This document shows, one piece after another, positions 37,591 to 50,300 of a stretch of DNA of 64,000 nucleotides. The first letter of the stretch is position 1; the number at the start of each line of letters is the position of its first letter. This stretch comes from Ecdyonurus torrentis (taxonomy: Eukaryota; Arthropoda; Insecta; Ephemeroptera; Heptageniidae), in NCBI GenBank assembly GCA_949318235.1, contig OX439129.1, positions 3,410,001 through 3,474,000 of the forward strand, in the 5' to 3' direction. The notes under the pieces are model-generated. The model had not been told where the DNA came from. It was given only the letters and a program-made list of their open reading frames with translations, and did no database searches. Position numbers and translations under genes: made by a program.

Positions 37591-39310
37591 ACAGTGTTAA
37601 CTATTAAAAATCCTATATCCATATCCCTTTCAAAGAAAAAAAAAGAAACTTCTGTGTATATAAGGCATTATTTTAAATCTAAGTTTCTATATTTCAAGTA
37701 TTTAAAATTCCTTATTAAAAAAAATAATAATAATAATAACAATAATAAGTGCAATGTAAAATGCAGTAAAATTTCAAAATTTAATACTTGGGAAAAATAT
37801 TTTAATTGTTCCAGAATAATAATTCAATATATTTAAACAATATTTTTACTTAAATAATAACAATAAACGTAAAGAGAAAAATATGTATAAATTAATTTTT
37901 AAAAGAAGGTAATGCTATGTTAATTCTATATAGAAAAGTGAATACTTTAAAAAAAAAAAAGAAAAAAAAAATTGTTTTTTTTAGACATAATATTATATAA
38001 TATACTGTTTCGAAATGAAAAAAAAAATATATCTATATAATTGTTAAATGTATTTAAAAAGAAAGATAATATTATAAGAACTTCCTGTATTAAGTATTTT
38101 ATTACTTTGTAAATCAGAAAATGTATGCAAATAATAGCTGCGTCACATTGAAAATGTATATCAATATTGCATAATAACTTTTAAAAAAAAGAAAAAAAAA
38201 AGTAAAATTATAAGTCAATATTCATTAATTATAAAATAAAATAATGAAAAAAAATTAAAATATTATTAATATTAATATTAATTAAGAAATATTAATATTT
38301 TTACGCAATATACACTAATTGATTTTAATTTGCTGCACCACAGTTATCATAACTTACAATTTTAAAAAATGTATTAATATAATACTTATTTAATTTAAGA
38401 AAACATCTTTATTTTGGAAAAATTAACATTGAAATAAATTAAATAGCAAATAAGTAAAAATTTACAAGTGAATTTTTGTTCTTTAAAATATTAATGTTAA
38501 AAAAAAACAATAATAATAATAAATGTTAATGATCATAATGACTCTTTTCTTAAATTAATTAATAATCTACTTTATTCACTTTTTACTTATTACTATAATA
38601 AAAAATAATCTGTTTGCATTTTTTTAAGCTTCATTTGTTTGACTCTCTTATAAGAATAACTTATAAAATTAATGCTTTTGTCAAAAAATGTTTTAAAATG
38701 TTTATTAAATTCATTAATATATATTACTTTTTCTTATATTCAAACAAGCAACAGAAAAAATTATTAACTAAATTTTAATTTTGGAGAAGTAAATAAAAAT
38801 AAAATTTGAATTAATTAAATTGTATATTGTTTAAAGTTCAAAACGATAAAAATATATAATGATTTTAATGTAATTTACAAATAATATATAAAAAAAAAGA
38901 GTTATTTTAAAATAATGTTGCTTTAAGTTTATTTAAAATAGAGAGATAAAAAAAAATATAATAAATAATCATTTAGTTGTTTTTAGAATTATACTTAGCA
39001 TTTTAGTGTAATATTTAATAAAAATATGTTAATGCATCAATTATAATATGTATCATAAAAATAGTAAAAACATAAAATAAATAAGGTTTTATAAAGTTTA
39101 TACTAAAAATTCAAATTTAAATAAAAAAATAAATAATTATAAATAAAGTAAACAGCTTTGGAAAAAAATGTCAATTCTTTATATTGAAAAAAAAAAGTTA
39201 TTGTAAAAATGGTTATGTTATTTTATGAGTATTTGTTTTTTATGAATATCTTAACACTTCTTTTTCTAATGATTAAAAAAAAAAAAAAAATTATGTCATG
39301 TTATATAACA

Positions 39311-39344
39311 AAATCGAGGACGATTTTTGTGTCGGCACGTGGAA
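39311..39344 (+). other. Remnant of the pol/PPT end before the 3' LTR
   Basis: The last 34 bases before the 3' LTR are GC-richer and read AAATCGAGGACGATTTTTG, then a G/C-rich stretch ending GTGGAA. GAGGACGA shortly before the 3' LTR is typical of the end of gypsy-type polyproteins. A clear polypurine tract is missing; GTGGAA is the only short candidate. This suggests that the termini needed in cis were kept while the middle was replaced. Confidence 0.4.
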
Positions 39345-40143
39345 TGTCACGAAAGGAGGTTTATTTACATAATTAAGATATATTTCCATAAATCATAACA
39401 CTCTGTAAACGCGTGCCATGTACCAGCATCTATAGGACATTGAAGCAGCTGACTTCTTTTGTATCAAATACCTAACTACCCTTATATTGGGACCTTATGT
39501 CATGCTTCGGCACCTGTACGTGGTAATAAGACACCACTTTAATTATGAGCAAGTACATTCAAGTTAGTTGATTAACGTATCAGCAGCTGTTTTTATCTTG
39601 ACTAAGGGATGACTACCCGCATGATGCTGCCCTATGTCTAATTCTTGCCATATGCCTTTGTAAATGTCACGACGTCATGGTTCAACTTATATAAAAACCC
39701 AATACAGTTTTAAGGGAGGATCACTCGATCACTCACTCACTCTCTCTCGCACGGGCTCTCTTACTCTTTGGATCGCACTCGCATACACACCACACGCCCA
39801 CGCTGGCGGACTTGATCATCCATGTTTAGTTTATCACTGGGTGTACAGTTATCTTAACTAACCTAAGGACATGCCGGTCCTTATTTAACTTGAACTTAGG
39901 CTGAACCATGGCTGAAATGACATCGCTATAAGAATAATCATGTAAGTAATGTATTTTGACTTTATTTAAAACCCCAATTATAATTATACAAAACTAACTT
40001 CGTGTTGTCATGTTATCATTTATTACCTATCAATCACCCCCTTACTAGCTTATTAGACCAGGCAGGTCAAGATCCCTGTCCACTTGTGTACAAATTATAT
40101 AAGAATTTACTAATAAATAGGACTAGCGTACACAAGCGTGACA
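39345..40143 (+). repeat. 3' long terminal repeat (799 bp)
   Basis: Same length as the 5' LTR, with substitutions at 39472 (C for T), 39476 (C for G) and 39633 (T for A). The TATA box corresponds to about 39688-39695 and the AATAAA to 40112-40117. It joins the satellite at 40144 with the ATAT duplication. Confidence 0.95.
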
Positions 40144-40147
40144 ATAT
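40144..40147. repeat. Right target-site duplication of LTR element (ATAT)
   Basis: Second copy of the 4-bp duplication. The satellite resumes in the same phase, continuing as ATATCATCAAAATTCG. Confidence 0.93.
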
Positions 40148-41619
40148 CATCAAAATTCGTATTCACAGTCTGAAAAGTACGACGAGAAAGCACTGAGGTT
40201 TTCTATAACTGCGAAAGTTTGCATTGGAGCGATTAAGTTGTAATAACCTTTTCATTGCAAGTCTGTTAGTTTTACATTTCAGTTCAAACCGCATGCCTGT
40301 AGCTTTATTAGTTTCAAAGATATCTTTAAAAATCGTATTCTTAGTCTGAAAATTACGTTGAGAAAGCACTGAGATTCTCTATAACTGCAAAAGTTTGCAT
40401 TGGAGCGATTAAGGTGTAATGACCTTTTCTTTGCAAGTCTGTTAGTCCTACATTTTAGTTCAAACCGCAAACCTGTAGCTTTTTTAGTTTCAAAGAAATC
40501 ATCAAAAATCGTATTCACAGTCTGAAAAGTACGATGAGAAAGCACTGTGATTTCCAATAACTGCGAAAGTTTGCATTGGAGCGATTAAGGTGTAATTAAT
40601 TTTTCTTTGCAAGTCTGTAAGTCCTAAATTTAAGTTCAAATCGCAAGTCTGTAGCTTTATTAGTTTCGGAGATATTATCAAAAATCGTATTCACAGTCTG
40701 AAAAGTACGTAGAGAAAGCTCTGAGATTCTCTATTACGGCGAAAGTTTAAATTGGAGCAATTAAGGTAAAATAACCTTTTCTTTGCAAGTCTGTTAGTCC
40801 TACATTTTAGTTAAAACCACAAGCCTGTAGCTTTCTTAGTTTCAGAGATATCCTCAAAAATCGTATTTACATTCTGAAAAGAACGATGAGAAAGCACTGA
40901 GATTCTCCATAACTGCGAAAGTTTGCATTGAAGCGATTAAGGTGTAATAAACTTTTCTATGCAAGTCTGTTAGTCCCACATTTTAGTATGCACCGCAAGT
41001 CTGTAGCTTTATTAGTTTCGTAGATATGATCAGAAATCGTATATACAGTCTGAAAAAAACGATGAGAAAGCACTGATATTCTCTATAACTGCAAAAGTTT
41101 GCATTTGAGCGATTAAGGTGTAATGACCTTTTCTTTGCAAGTCTGTTAGTACTACTTTTAAATCAAACCGCAAGCCTGTAGCTGTACTGTTTCGGAGATA
41201 TCATCAAAAATCGTATTTACAGTCTGAAAAGTACGACGAGAAAGCACTGAGGTTTTCTATAACTGCGAAAGTTTGCATTGGAGCGATTAAGGTGTTATTA
41301 CCTTTTTTTGCAAGTCTGTTAGTCCTACATTTCAGTTCAAACCGCATGCCGTAGCTTTATTATTTTCAAAGATATCATCAGAAATCGTATTCTTAGTCTG
41401 AAAACTACGTTGAGAAAGCACTGAGATTCTCTATAACTGCGAAAGTTTGCATTGAAGCGATTAAGGTTTAATAAACTTTTCTTTGCAAGTCTGTAAGTCC
41501 TAAATTTAAGTTCAAATCGCAAGTCTGTAGCTTTATTAGTTTCGGAGATATCATCAAAAATCGTATTCACAGTCTGAATAGTACGATGATAAAGCACTGA
41601 GATTCTCTATAACCGCGAA

Positions 41620-44340
41620 AGTTTGCAATGGAGCGATTAAGGTGTCATAACCTTTTCTCTGCAAGTCTGTTAGTCCTACATTTTAGTTCAAACCGCAAGC
41701 CTGTAGCTTTATTAGTTTCGGAGATATCATCAAAAATCGTATTCACAGTCTGAAAAGTACGATGAGAAAGCACTGAGATTCTCTTTAACCGCGAAAGTTT
41801 GCATTGGAGCGATTAAGGTGTAATAACCTTTTCTTTGCAAGCCTGTAAGTCCTCCATTATAGTTAAAACCACAAGCCTGTAGCTTTATTAGTTTCGGAGA
41901 TATTATCAAAATTCGTATCCACAGTCTGAAAAGTACAATCAGAAAGCACTGAGATTCTCTTGATTGCAAAAGTTTGCATTGGAGCGATTAAGGTGTAATA
42001 ACTTTTTCTTTGCAAGTCTGTTAGTCCTACAGTTTAGTTCAAACCGCAAGCCTGTAGCTTTATTAGTTTCGGAGATATCATCAAAATTCGTATCCACAGT
42101 CTACAAAGTACGATCAGAAAGCACTGAGATTTTCTAGAACTGCGAGAGTTTGCATTGGAGCGATTAAGGTGTAATAACCTTTTTCTTTGCAAGTCTGTTA
42201 GTCCTACATTTTAGTTCAAATCGCAAGCCTGTAGCTTTATTAGTTTCGGAGATATCATCAAAAATCTTATTCGCAGTCTAAAAAGTACTATGAGAAAGCA
42301 CTGAGATTCTCTATAACTGCGAAAGTTTGCATTGTAGCGAAAAAGGTGTTATAACCTTTTCTTTGCAAGTCTTATAGTCCTACATTTAAGTTCAAACCGC
42401 AAGCCTGTAGCTTTACTAGTTGCGGAGTTATCATCAAAATTCGTATTCACGGTCTGAAAAGTACGACGAGAAAGCACTGAGGTTTTCTATAACTGCGAAA
42501 GTTTGCATTGGAGCGATTAAGTTGTAATAACCTTTTCATTGCAAGTCTGTTAGTTTTACATTTCAGTTCAAACCGCATGCCTGTAGCTTTATTAGTTTCA
42601 AAGATATCTTTAAAAATCGTATTCTTAGTCTGAAAATTACGTTGAGAAAGCACTGAGATTCTCTATAACTGCAAAAGTTTGCATTGGAGCGATTAAGGTG
42701 TAATGACCTTTTCTTTGCAAGTCTGTTAGTCCTACCTTTTAGTTCAAACCGCAAACCTGTAGCTTTTTTAGTTTTAGAGAAATCATCAAAAATCGTATTC
42801 ACAGTCTGAAAAGTACGATGAGAAAGCACTGTGATTTCCAATAACTGCGAAAGTTTGCATTGGAGCGATTAAGGTGTAATTAATTTTTTTTTGCAAGTCT
42901 GTAAGTCCTAAATTTAAGTTCAAATCGCAAGTCTGTAGCTTTATTAGTTTCGGAGATATCATCAAAAATCGTATTCACAGTCTGAAAAGTACGATGATAA
43001 AGCACTGTGATTTCCAATAACTGCGAAAATTTGCATTGGAGCGATTAAGGTGTAATTAACTTTTCTTTGCAAGTCTGTAAGTCCTAAATTTAAGTTCAAA
43101 TCGCAAGTCTGTAGCTTTATTAGTTTCGGAGATATCATCAAAAATCGTATTCCAAGTCTGAAAAGTACGATGATAAAGCACTGAGATTCTCTATAACCGC
43201 GAAAGTTTGCAATGGAGCGATTAAGGTGTTATAACCTTTTCTCTGCAAGTCTGTTATTCCTACATTTTAGTTCAAACCGCAAGCCTGTAGCTTTATTAGT
43301 TTCGGAGATATCATCAAAAATCGTATTCACAGTCTGAAAAGTACGATGAGAAAGCACTGAGATTCTCTTTAACCGCGAAAGTTTGCATTGGAGTGATTAA
43401 GGTGTAATAACCTTTTCTTTGCAAGCCTGTAAGTCCTCCATTATAGTTAAAACCACAAGCCTGTAGCTTTATTAGTTTCGGAGATATTATCAAAATTCGT
43501 ATCCACAGTCTGAAAAGTACAATCAGAAAGCACTGAGATTCTCTTGATTGCAAAAGTTTGCATTGGAGCGATTAAGGTGTAATAACTTTTTCTTTGCAAA
43601 TCTGTTAGTCCTACAGTTTAGTTCAAACCGCAAGCCTGTAGCTTTATTAGTTTCGGAGATATCATCAAAATTCGTATCCACAGTCTAAAAAGTACGATCA
43701 GAAAGCACTGAGATTTTCTAGAACTGCGAGAGTTTGCATTGGAGCGATTAAGGTGTAATAACCTTTTTCTTTGCAAGTCTGTTAGTCCTACATTTTAGTT
43801 CAAACCGCAAGCCTGTAGCTTTATTAGTTTCGGAGATATCATCAAAATTCGTATCCACAGTCTAAAAAGTACTATGAGAAAGCACTGAGATTCTCTATAA
43901 CTGCGAAAGTTTGCATTGTAGCGAAAAAGGTGTTATAACCTTTTCTTTGCAAGTCTAATAGTCCTACATTTAAGTTCAAACCGCAAGCCTGTAGCTTTAC
44001 TAGTTTCGGAGTTATCATCAAAATTCGTATTCACGGTCTGAAAAGTACGACGAGAAAGCACTGAGGTTTTCTATAACTGCGAAAGTTTGCATTGGAGCGA
44101 TTAAGTTGTAATAACCTTTTCATTGCAAGTCTGTTAGTTTTACATTTCAGTTCAAACCGCATGCCTGTAGCTTTATTAGTTTCAAAGATATCTTTAAAAA
44201 TCGTATTCTTAGTCTGAAAATTACGTTGAGAAAGCACTGAGATTCTCTATAACTGCAAAAGTTTGCATTGGAGCGATTAAGGTGTAATGACCTTTTCTTT
44301 GCAAGTCTGTTAGTCCTACCTTTTAGTTCAAACCGCAAAC
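41620..44340. repeat. 9-monomer duplication (offset 1584 bp)
   Basis: Landmarks at 41730 and 42447 recur at 43314 and 44031, both 1584 bp (nine monomers) later. The second copy ends near 44380 in a chimeric monomer, where 'atcgtatccacag' and 'gtacaatcag' of one variant follow the 'ctgtagcttttttagttttagag' of another. Confidence 0.8.
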
Positions 44341-47300
44341 CTGTAGCTTTTTTAGTTTTAGAGAAATCATCAAAAATCGTATCCACAGTCTGAAAAGTAC
44401 AATCAGAAAGCACTGAGATTCTCTTGATTGCAAAAGTTTGCATTGGAGCGATTAAGGTGTAATAACTTTTTCTTTGCAAGTCTGTTAGTCCTACAGTTTA
44501 GTTCAAACCGCAAGCCTGTAGCTTTATTAGTTTCGGAGATATCATCAAAATTCGTATCCACAGTCTAAAAAGTACGATCAGAAAGCACTGAGATTTTCTA
44601 GAACTGCGAGAGTTTGCATTGGAGCGATTAAGGTGTAATAACCTTTTTCTTTGCAAGTCTGTTAGTCCTACCTTTTAGTTCAAACCGCAAACCTGTAGCT
44701 TTTTTAGTTTTAGAGATATCATCAAAATTCGTATCCACAGTCTAAAAAGTACTATGAGAAAGCACTGAGATTCTCTATTACGGCGAAAGTTTAAATTGGA
44801 GCGATTAAGGTAAAATAACCTTTTCTTTGCAAGTCTGTTAGTCCTACATTTTAGTTAAAACCACAAGCCTGTAGCTTTATTAGTTTCGGAGATATTATCA
44901 AAAATCGTATTTACATTCTGAAAAGAACGATGAGAAAGCACTGAGATTCTCTATAACTGCGAAAGTTTGCATTGGAGCGATTAAGGTGTAATAAACTTTT
45001 CTATGCAAGTCTGTTAGTCCCACATTTTAGTTCAAACCGCAAGTCTGTAGCTTTATTAGTTTCGTAGATATGATCAGAAATCGTATATACAGTCTGAAAA
45101 AAACGATGAGAAAGCACTGATATTCTCTATAACTGCAAAAGTTTGCATTTGAGCGATTAAGGTGTAATGACCTTTTCTTTGCAAGTCTGTTAGTACTACA
45201 TTTTAATCAAACCGCAAGCCTGTAGCTGTACTAGTTTCGGAGATATCATCAAAAATCGTATTCACAGTCTGAAAAGTACGACGAGAAAGCACTGAGGTTT
45301 TCTATAACTGCGAAAGTTTGCATTGGAGCGAATAAGGTGTTATTACCTTTTTTTTGCAAGTCTCTTAGTCCTACATTTTAGTTCAAACCGCAAGCCTGTA
45401 GCTTTATAAGTTTCGATGATATCATCAAAAATCTTATTCGCAGTCTAAAAAGTACGATGAGAAAGCACTGAGATTCTCTATAACTGCGAAAGTTTGCATT
45501 GTAGCGATTAAGGTGTAAAAACCCTTTTCTTTGGAAGTCTGGCAGTCCTACATTTTAGTTCAATCCGCAAACCTGTAGCTTTTTTAGTTTCAGAGATATC
45601 ATCAAAAATCGTATTCACAGTCTGAAAAGTACGATGAGAAAGCACTGAGATTTCCAATAACTGCGAAAATTTGCATTGGAGCGATTAAGGTGTAATAACC
45701 TTTTTCTTTGCAAGTCTGTTAGTCCTACATTTTAGTTCAAACCGCAAGCCTGTAGCTTTATTAGTTTCGGAGATATCATCAAAAATCTTATTCGCAGTCT
45801 AAAAAGTACTATGAGAAAGCACTGAGATTCTCTATAACTGCGAAAGTTTGCATTGTAGCGATTAAGGTGTTATAACCTTTTCTTTGCAAGTCTAATAGTC
45901 CTACATTTAAGTTCAAACCGCAAGCCTGTAGCTTTACTAGTTTCGTAGATATCATCAAAATTCGTATTCACAGTCTGAAAAGTACGACGAGAAAGCACTG
46001 AGGTTTTCTATAACTGCGAAAGTTTGCATTGGAGCGATTAAGTTGTAATAACCTTTTCATTGCAAGTCTGTTAGTTTTACATTTCAGTTCAAACCGCATG
46101 CCTGTAGCTTTATTAGTTTCAAAGATATCTTTAAAAATCGTATTCTTAGTCTGAAAATTACGTTGAGAAAGCACTGAGATTCTCTATAACTGCAAAAGTT
46201 TGCATTGGAGCGATTAAGGTGTAATGACCTTTTCTTTGCAAGTCTGTTAGTCCTACATTTTAGTTCAAACCGCAAACCTGTAGCTTTTTTAGTTTCAAAG
46301 AAATAATCAAAAATCGTATTCACAGTCTGAAAAGTACGATGAGAAAGCACTGTGATTTCCAATAACTGCGAAAGTTTGCATTGGAGCGATTAAGGTGTAA
46401 TTAATTTTTCTTTGCAAGTCTGTAAGTCCTAAATTTAAGTTCAAATCGCAAGTCTGTAGCTTTATTAGTTTCGGAGATATTATCAAAAATCGTATTCACA
46501 GTCTGAAAAGTACGTAGAGAAAGCTCTGAGATTCTCTATTACGGCGAAAGTTTAAATTGGAGCGATTAAGGTAAAATAACCTTTTCTTTGCAAGTCTGTT
46601 AGTCCTACATTTTAGTTAAAACCACAAGCCTGTAGCTTTATTAGTTTCGGAGATATCCTCAAAAATCGTATTTACATTCTGAAAAGAACGATGAGAAAGC
46701 ACTGAGATTCTCCATAACTGCGAAAGTTTGCATTGGAGCGATTAAGGTGTAATAAACTTTTCTATGCAAGTCTGTTAGTCCCACATTTTAGTATACACCG
46801 CAAGTCTGTAGCTTTATTAGTTTCGTAGATATGATCAGAAATCGTATATACAGTCTGAAAAAAACGATGAGGAAGCACTGATATTCTCTATAACTGCAAA
46901 AGTTTGCATTTGAGCGATTAAGGTGTAATGACCTTTTCTTTGCAAGTCTGTTAGTACTACATTTAAATCAAACCGCAAGCCTGTAGCTGTACTGTTTCGG
47001 AGATATCATCAAAAATCGTATTCACAGTCTGAAAAGTACGACGAGAAAGCACTGAGGTTTTCTATAACTGCGAAAGTTTGCATTGGAGCGATTAAGGTGT
47101 TATTACCTTTTTTTTGCAAGTCTGTTAGTCCTACATTTCAGTTCAAACCGCATGCCTGTAGCTTTATTATTTTCAAAGATATCATCAGAAATCGTATTCT
47201 TAGTCTGAAAACTACGTTGAGAAAGCACTGAGATTCTCTATAACTGCGAAAGTTTGCATTGAAGCGATTAAGGTTTAATAAACTTTTCTTTGCAAGTCTG

Positions 47301-50300
47301 TAAGTCCTAAATTTAAGTTCAAATCGCAAGTCTGTAGCTTTATTAGTTTCGGAGATATCATCAAAAATCGTATTCACAGTCTGAAAAGTACGATGATAAA
47401 GCACTGAGATTCTCTATAACCGCGAAAGTTTGCAATGGAGCGATTAAGGTGTCATAACCTTTTCTCTGCAAGTCTGTAAGTCCTAAATTTAAGTTCAAAT
47501 CGCAAGTCTGTAGCTTTATTAGTTTCGGAGATATTATCAAAATTCGTATCCACAGTCTGAAAAGTACAATCAGAAAGCACTGAGATTCTCTTGATTGCAA
47601 AAGTTTGCATTGGAGCGATTAAGGTGTAATAACTTTTTCTTTGCAAGTCTGTTAGTCCTACAGTTTAGTTCAAACCGCAAGCCTGTAGCTTTATTAGTTT
47701 CGGAGATATCATCAAAATTCGTATCCACAGTCTAAAAAGTACGATCAGAAAGCACTGAGATTTTCTAGAACTGCGAGAGTTTGCATTGGAGCGATTAAGG
47801 TGTAATAACCTTTTTCTTTGCAAGTCTGTTAGTCCTACATTTTAGTTCAAACCGCAAGCCTGTAGCTTTATTAGTTTCGGAGATATCATCAAAAATCTTA
47901 TTCGCAGTCTAAAAAGTACTATGAGAAAGCACTGAGATTCTCTATAACTGCGAAAGTTTGCATTGTAGCGAAAAAGGTGTTATAACCTTTTCTTTGCAAG
48001 TCTAATAGTCCTACATTTAAGTTCAAACCGCAAGCCTGTAGCTTTACTAGTTTCGGAGTTATCATTAAAATTCGTATTCACGGTCTGAAAAGTACGACGA
48101 GAAAGCACTGAGGTTTTCTATAACTGCAAAAGTTTGCATTGGAGCGATTAAGGTGTAATGACCTTTTCTTTGCAAGTCTGTTAGTCCTACATTTTAGTTC
48201 AAACCGCAAACCTGTAGCTTTTTTAGTTTCAAAGAAATCATCAAAAATCGTATTCACAGTCTGAAAAGTACGATGAGAAAGCACTGTGATTTCCAATAAC
48301 TGCGAAAGTTTGCATTGGAGCGATTAAGGTGTAATTAATTTTTTTTTGCAAGTCTGTAAGTCCTAAATTTAAGTTCAAATCGCAAGTCTGTAGCTTTATT
48401 AGTTTCAGAGATATTATCAAAAATCGTATTCACAGTCTGAAAAGTACGTAGAGAAAGCTCTGAGATTCTCTATTACGGCGAAAGTTTAAATTGGAGCGAT
48501 TAGGGTAAAATAACCTTTTCTTTGCAAGTCTGTTAGTCCTACATTTTAGTTAAAACCACAAGCCTGTAGCTTTATTAGTTTCGGAGATATTATCAAAAAT
48601 CGTATTTACATTCTGAAAAGAACGATGAGAAAGCACTGAGATTCTCTATAACTGCGAAAGTTTGCATTGGAGCGATTAAGGTGTAATAAACTTTTCTATG
48701 CAAGTCTGTTAGTCCCACATTTTAGTGTAAACCGCAAGTCTGTAGCTTTATTAGTTTCGTAGATATGATCAGAAATCGTATATACAGTCTGAAAAAAACG
48801 ATGAGAAAGCACTGATATTCTCTATAACTGCAAAAGTTTGCATTTGAGCGATTAAGGTGTAATGACCTTTTCTTTGCAAGTCTGTTAGTACTACATTTAA
48901 ATCAAACCGCAAGCCTGTAGCTGTACTAGTTTCGGAGATATCATCAAAAATCGTATTCACAGTCTGAAAAGTACGACGAGAAAGCACTGAGGTTTTCTAT
49001 AACTGCGAAAGTTTGCATTGGAGCGAATAAGGTGTTATTACCTTTTTTTTGCAAGTCTGTTAGTCCTACATTCCAGTTCAAACCGCATGCCTGTAGCTTT
49101 ATTAGTTTCAAAGATATCATCAGAAATCGTATTCTTAGTCTGAAAACTACGTTGAGAAAGCACTGAGATTCTCTATAACTGCGAAAGTTTGCATTGAAGC
49201 GATCAAGGTGTAATAAACTTTTCTTTGCAAGTCTCTTAGTCCTACATTTTAGTTCAAACCGCAAGCCTGTAGCTTTATAAGTTTCGATGATATCATCAAA
49301 AATCTTATTCGCAGTCTAAAAATTACGATGAGAAAGCACTGAGATTCTCTATAACTGCGAAAGTTTGCATTGTAGCGATTAAGGTGTAAAAACCCTTTTC
49401 TTTGGAAGTCTGGCAGTCCTACATTTTAGTTCAATCCGCAAACCTGTAGCTTTTTTAGTTTCAGAGATATCATCAAAAATCGTATTCACAGTCTGAAAAG
49501 TACGATGAGAAAGCACTGAGATTTCCAATAACTGCGAAAATTTGCATTGGAGCGATTAAGGTGTAATAACCTTTTTCTTTGCAAGTCTGTTAGTCCTACA
49601 TTTTAGTTCAAACCGCAAGCCTGTAGCTTTATTAGTTTCGGAGATATCATCAAAAATCTTATTCGCAGTCTAAAAAGTACTATGAGAAAGCACTGAGATT
49701 CTCTATAACTGCGAAAGTTTGCATTGTAGCGATTAAGGTGTTATAACCTTTTCTTTGCAAGTCTAATAGTCCTACATTTAAGTTCAAACCGCAAGCCTGT
49801 AGCTTTACTAGTTTCGTAGATATCATCAAAATTCGTATTCACAGTCAGAAAAGTACGACGAGAAAGCACTGAGGTTTTCTATAACTGCGAAAGTTTGCAT
49901 TGGAGCGATTAAGTTGTAATAACCTTTTCATTGCAAGTCTGTTAGTTTTACATTTCAGTTCAAACCGCATGCCTGTAGCTTTATTAGTTTCAAAGATATC
50001 TTTAAAAATCGTATTCTTAGTCTGAAAATTACGTTGAGAAAGCACTGAGATTCTCTATAACTGCAAAAGTTTGCATTGGAGCGATTAAGGTGTAATGACC
50101 TTTTCTTTGCAAGTCTGTTAGTCCTACATTTTAGTTCAAACCGCAAACCTGTAGCTTTTTTAGTTTCAAAGAAATCATCAAAAATCGTATTCACAGTCTG
50201 AAAAGTACGATGAGAAAGCACTGTGATTTCCAATAACTGCGAAAGTTTGCATTGGAGCGATTAAGGTGTAATTAATTTTTCTTTGCAAGTCTGTAAGTCC

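Larger units (their letters stand above)
32685..39344 (+). other. AT-rich internal region lacking pol
   Basis: About 6.6 kb between gag and the 3' LTR, made almost wholly of A/T with many A-runs, AAT repeats (about 32757-32775 and 37722-37750) and a 24-base A-run. The + strand looks richer in A than T over much of 32.7-36.5 kb. I looked for Asp-Thr/Ser-Gly protease, the YxDD box of RT, the HHCC/DDE integrase pattern and zinc knuckles and saw none. Short GC-richer islands stand out at about 33231-33434, 33620-33900, 34720-34860, 35102-35311, 35425-35540 and 36830-37590. Open frames at 36218-36415 (minus) and 37594-37836 (plus) are low-complexity and are not called as genes. Confidence 0.8.
30843..40143 (+). 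mobile_element. Gag-only, non-autonomous Ty3/gypsy-like LTR retrotransposon
   Basis: A complete LTR-to-LTR insertion of 9301 bp with 799-bp direct LTRs starting TGTCAC and ending GTGACA, flanked by a 4-bp duplication. In order it holds the 5' LTR, a primer-binding site 4 bp inside, an AT-rich leader, one gag-like ORF (228 codons), about 6.6 kb of extremely AT-rich DNA with no protease, reverse transcriptase, RNase H or integrase that I could find, and the 3' LTR. The LTRs differ at three positions only (30970/39472, 30974/39476, 31131/39633). Pol was therefore lost before this copy was made, and the element must have been mobilised by enzymes from another element. It resembles the LARD and TR-GAG classes of defective elements. 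Assignment to Ty3/gypsy rests on the gag type, the 4-bp duplication and an E-D-D-coding remnant before the 3' LTR; the named family is unknown. Confidence 0.9.

Noticed and set aside
37594..37836. Plus-strand frame of 80 codons in the retrotransposon interior
   Set aside because: It opens with GTG rather than ATG and is dominated by lysine and an asparagine run from AAT repeats.
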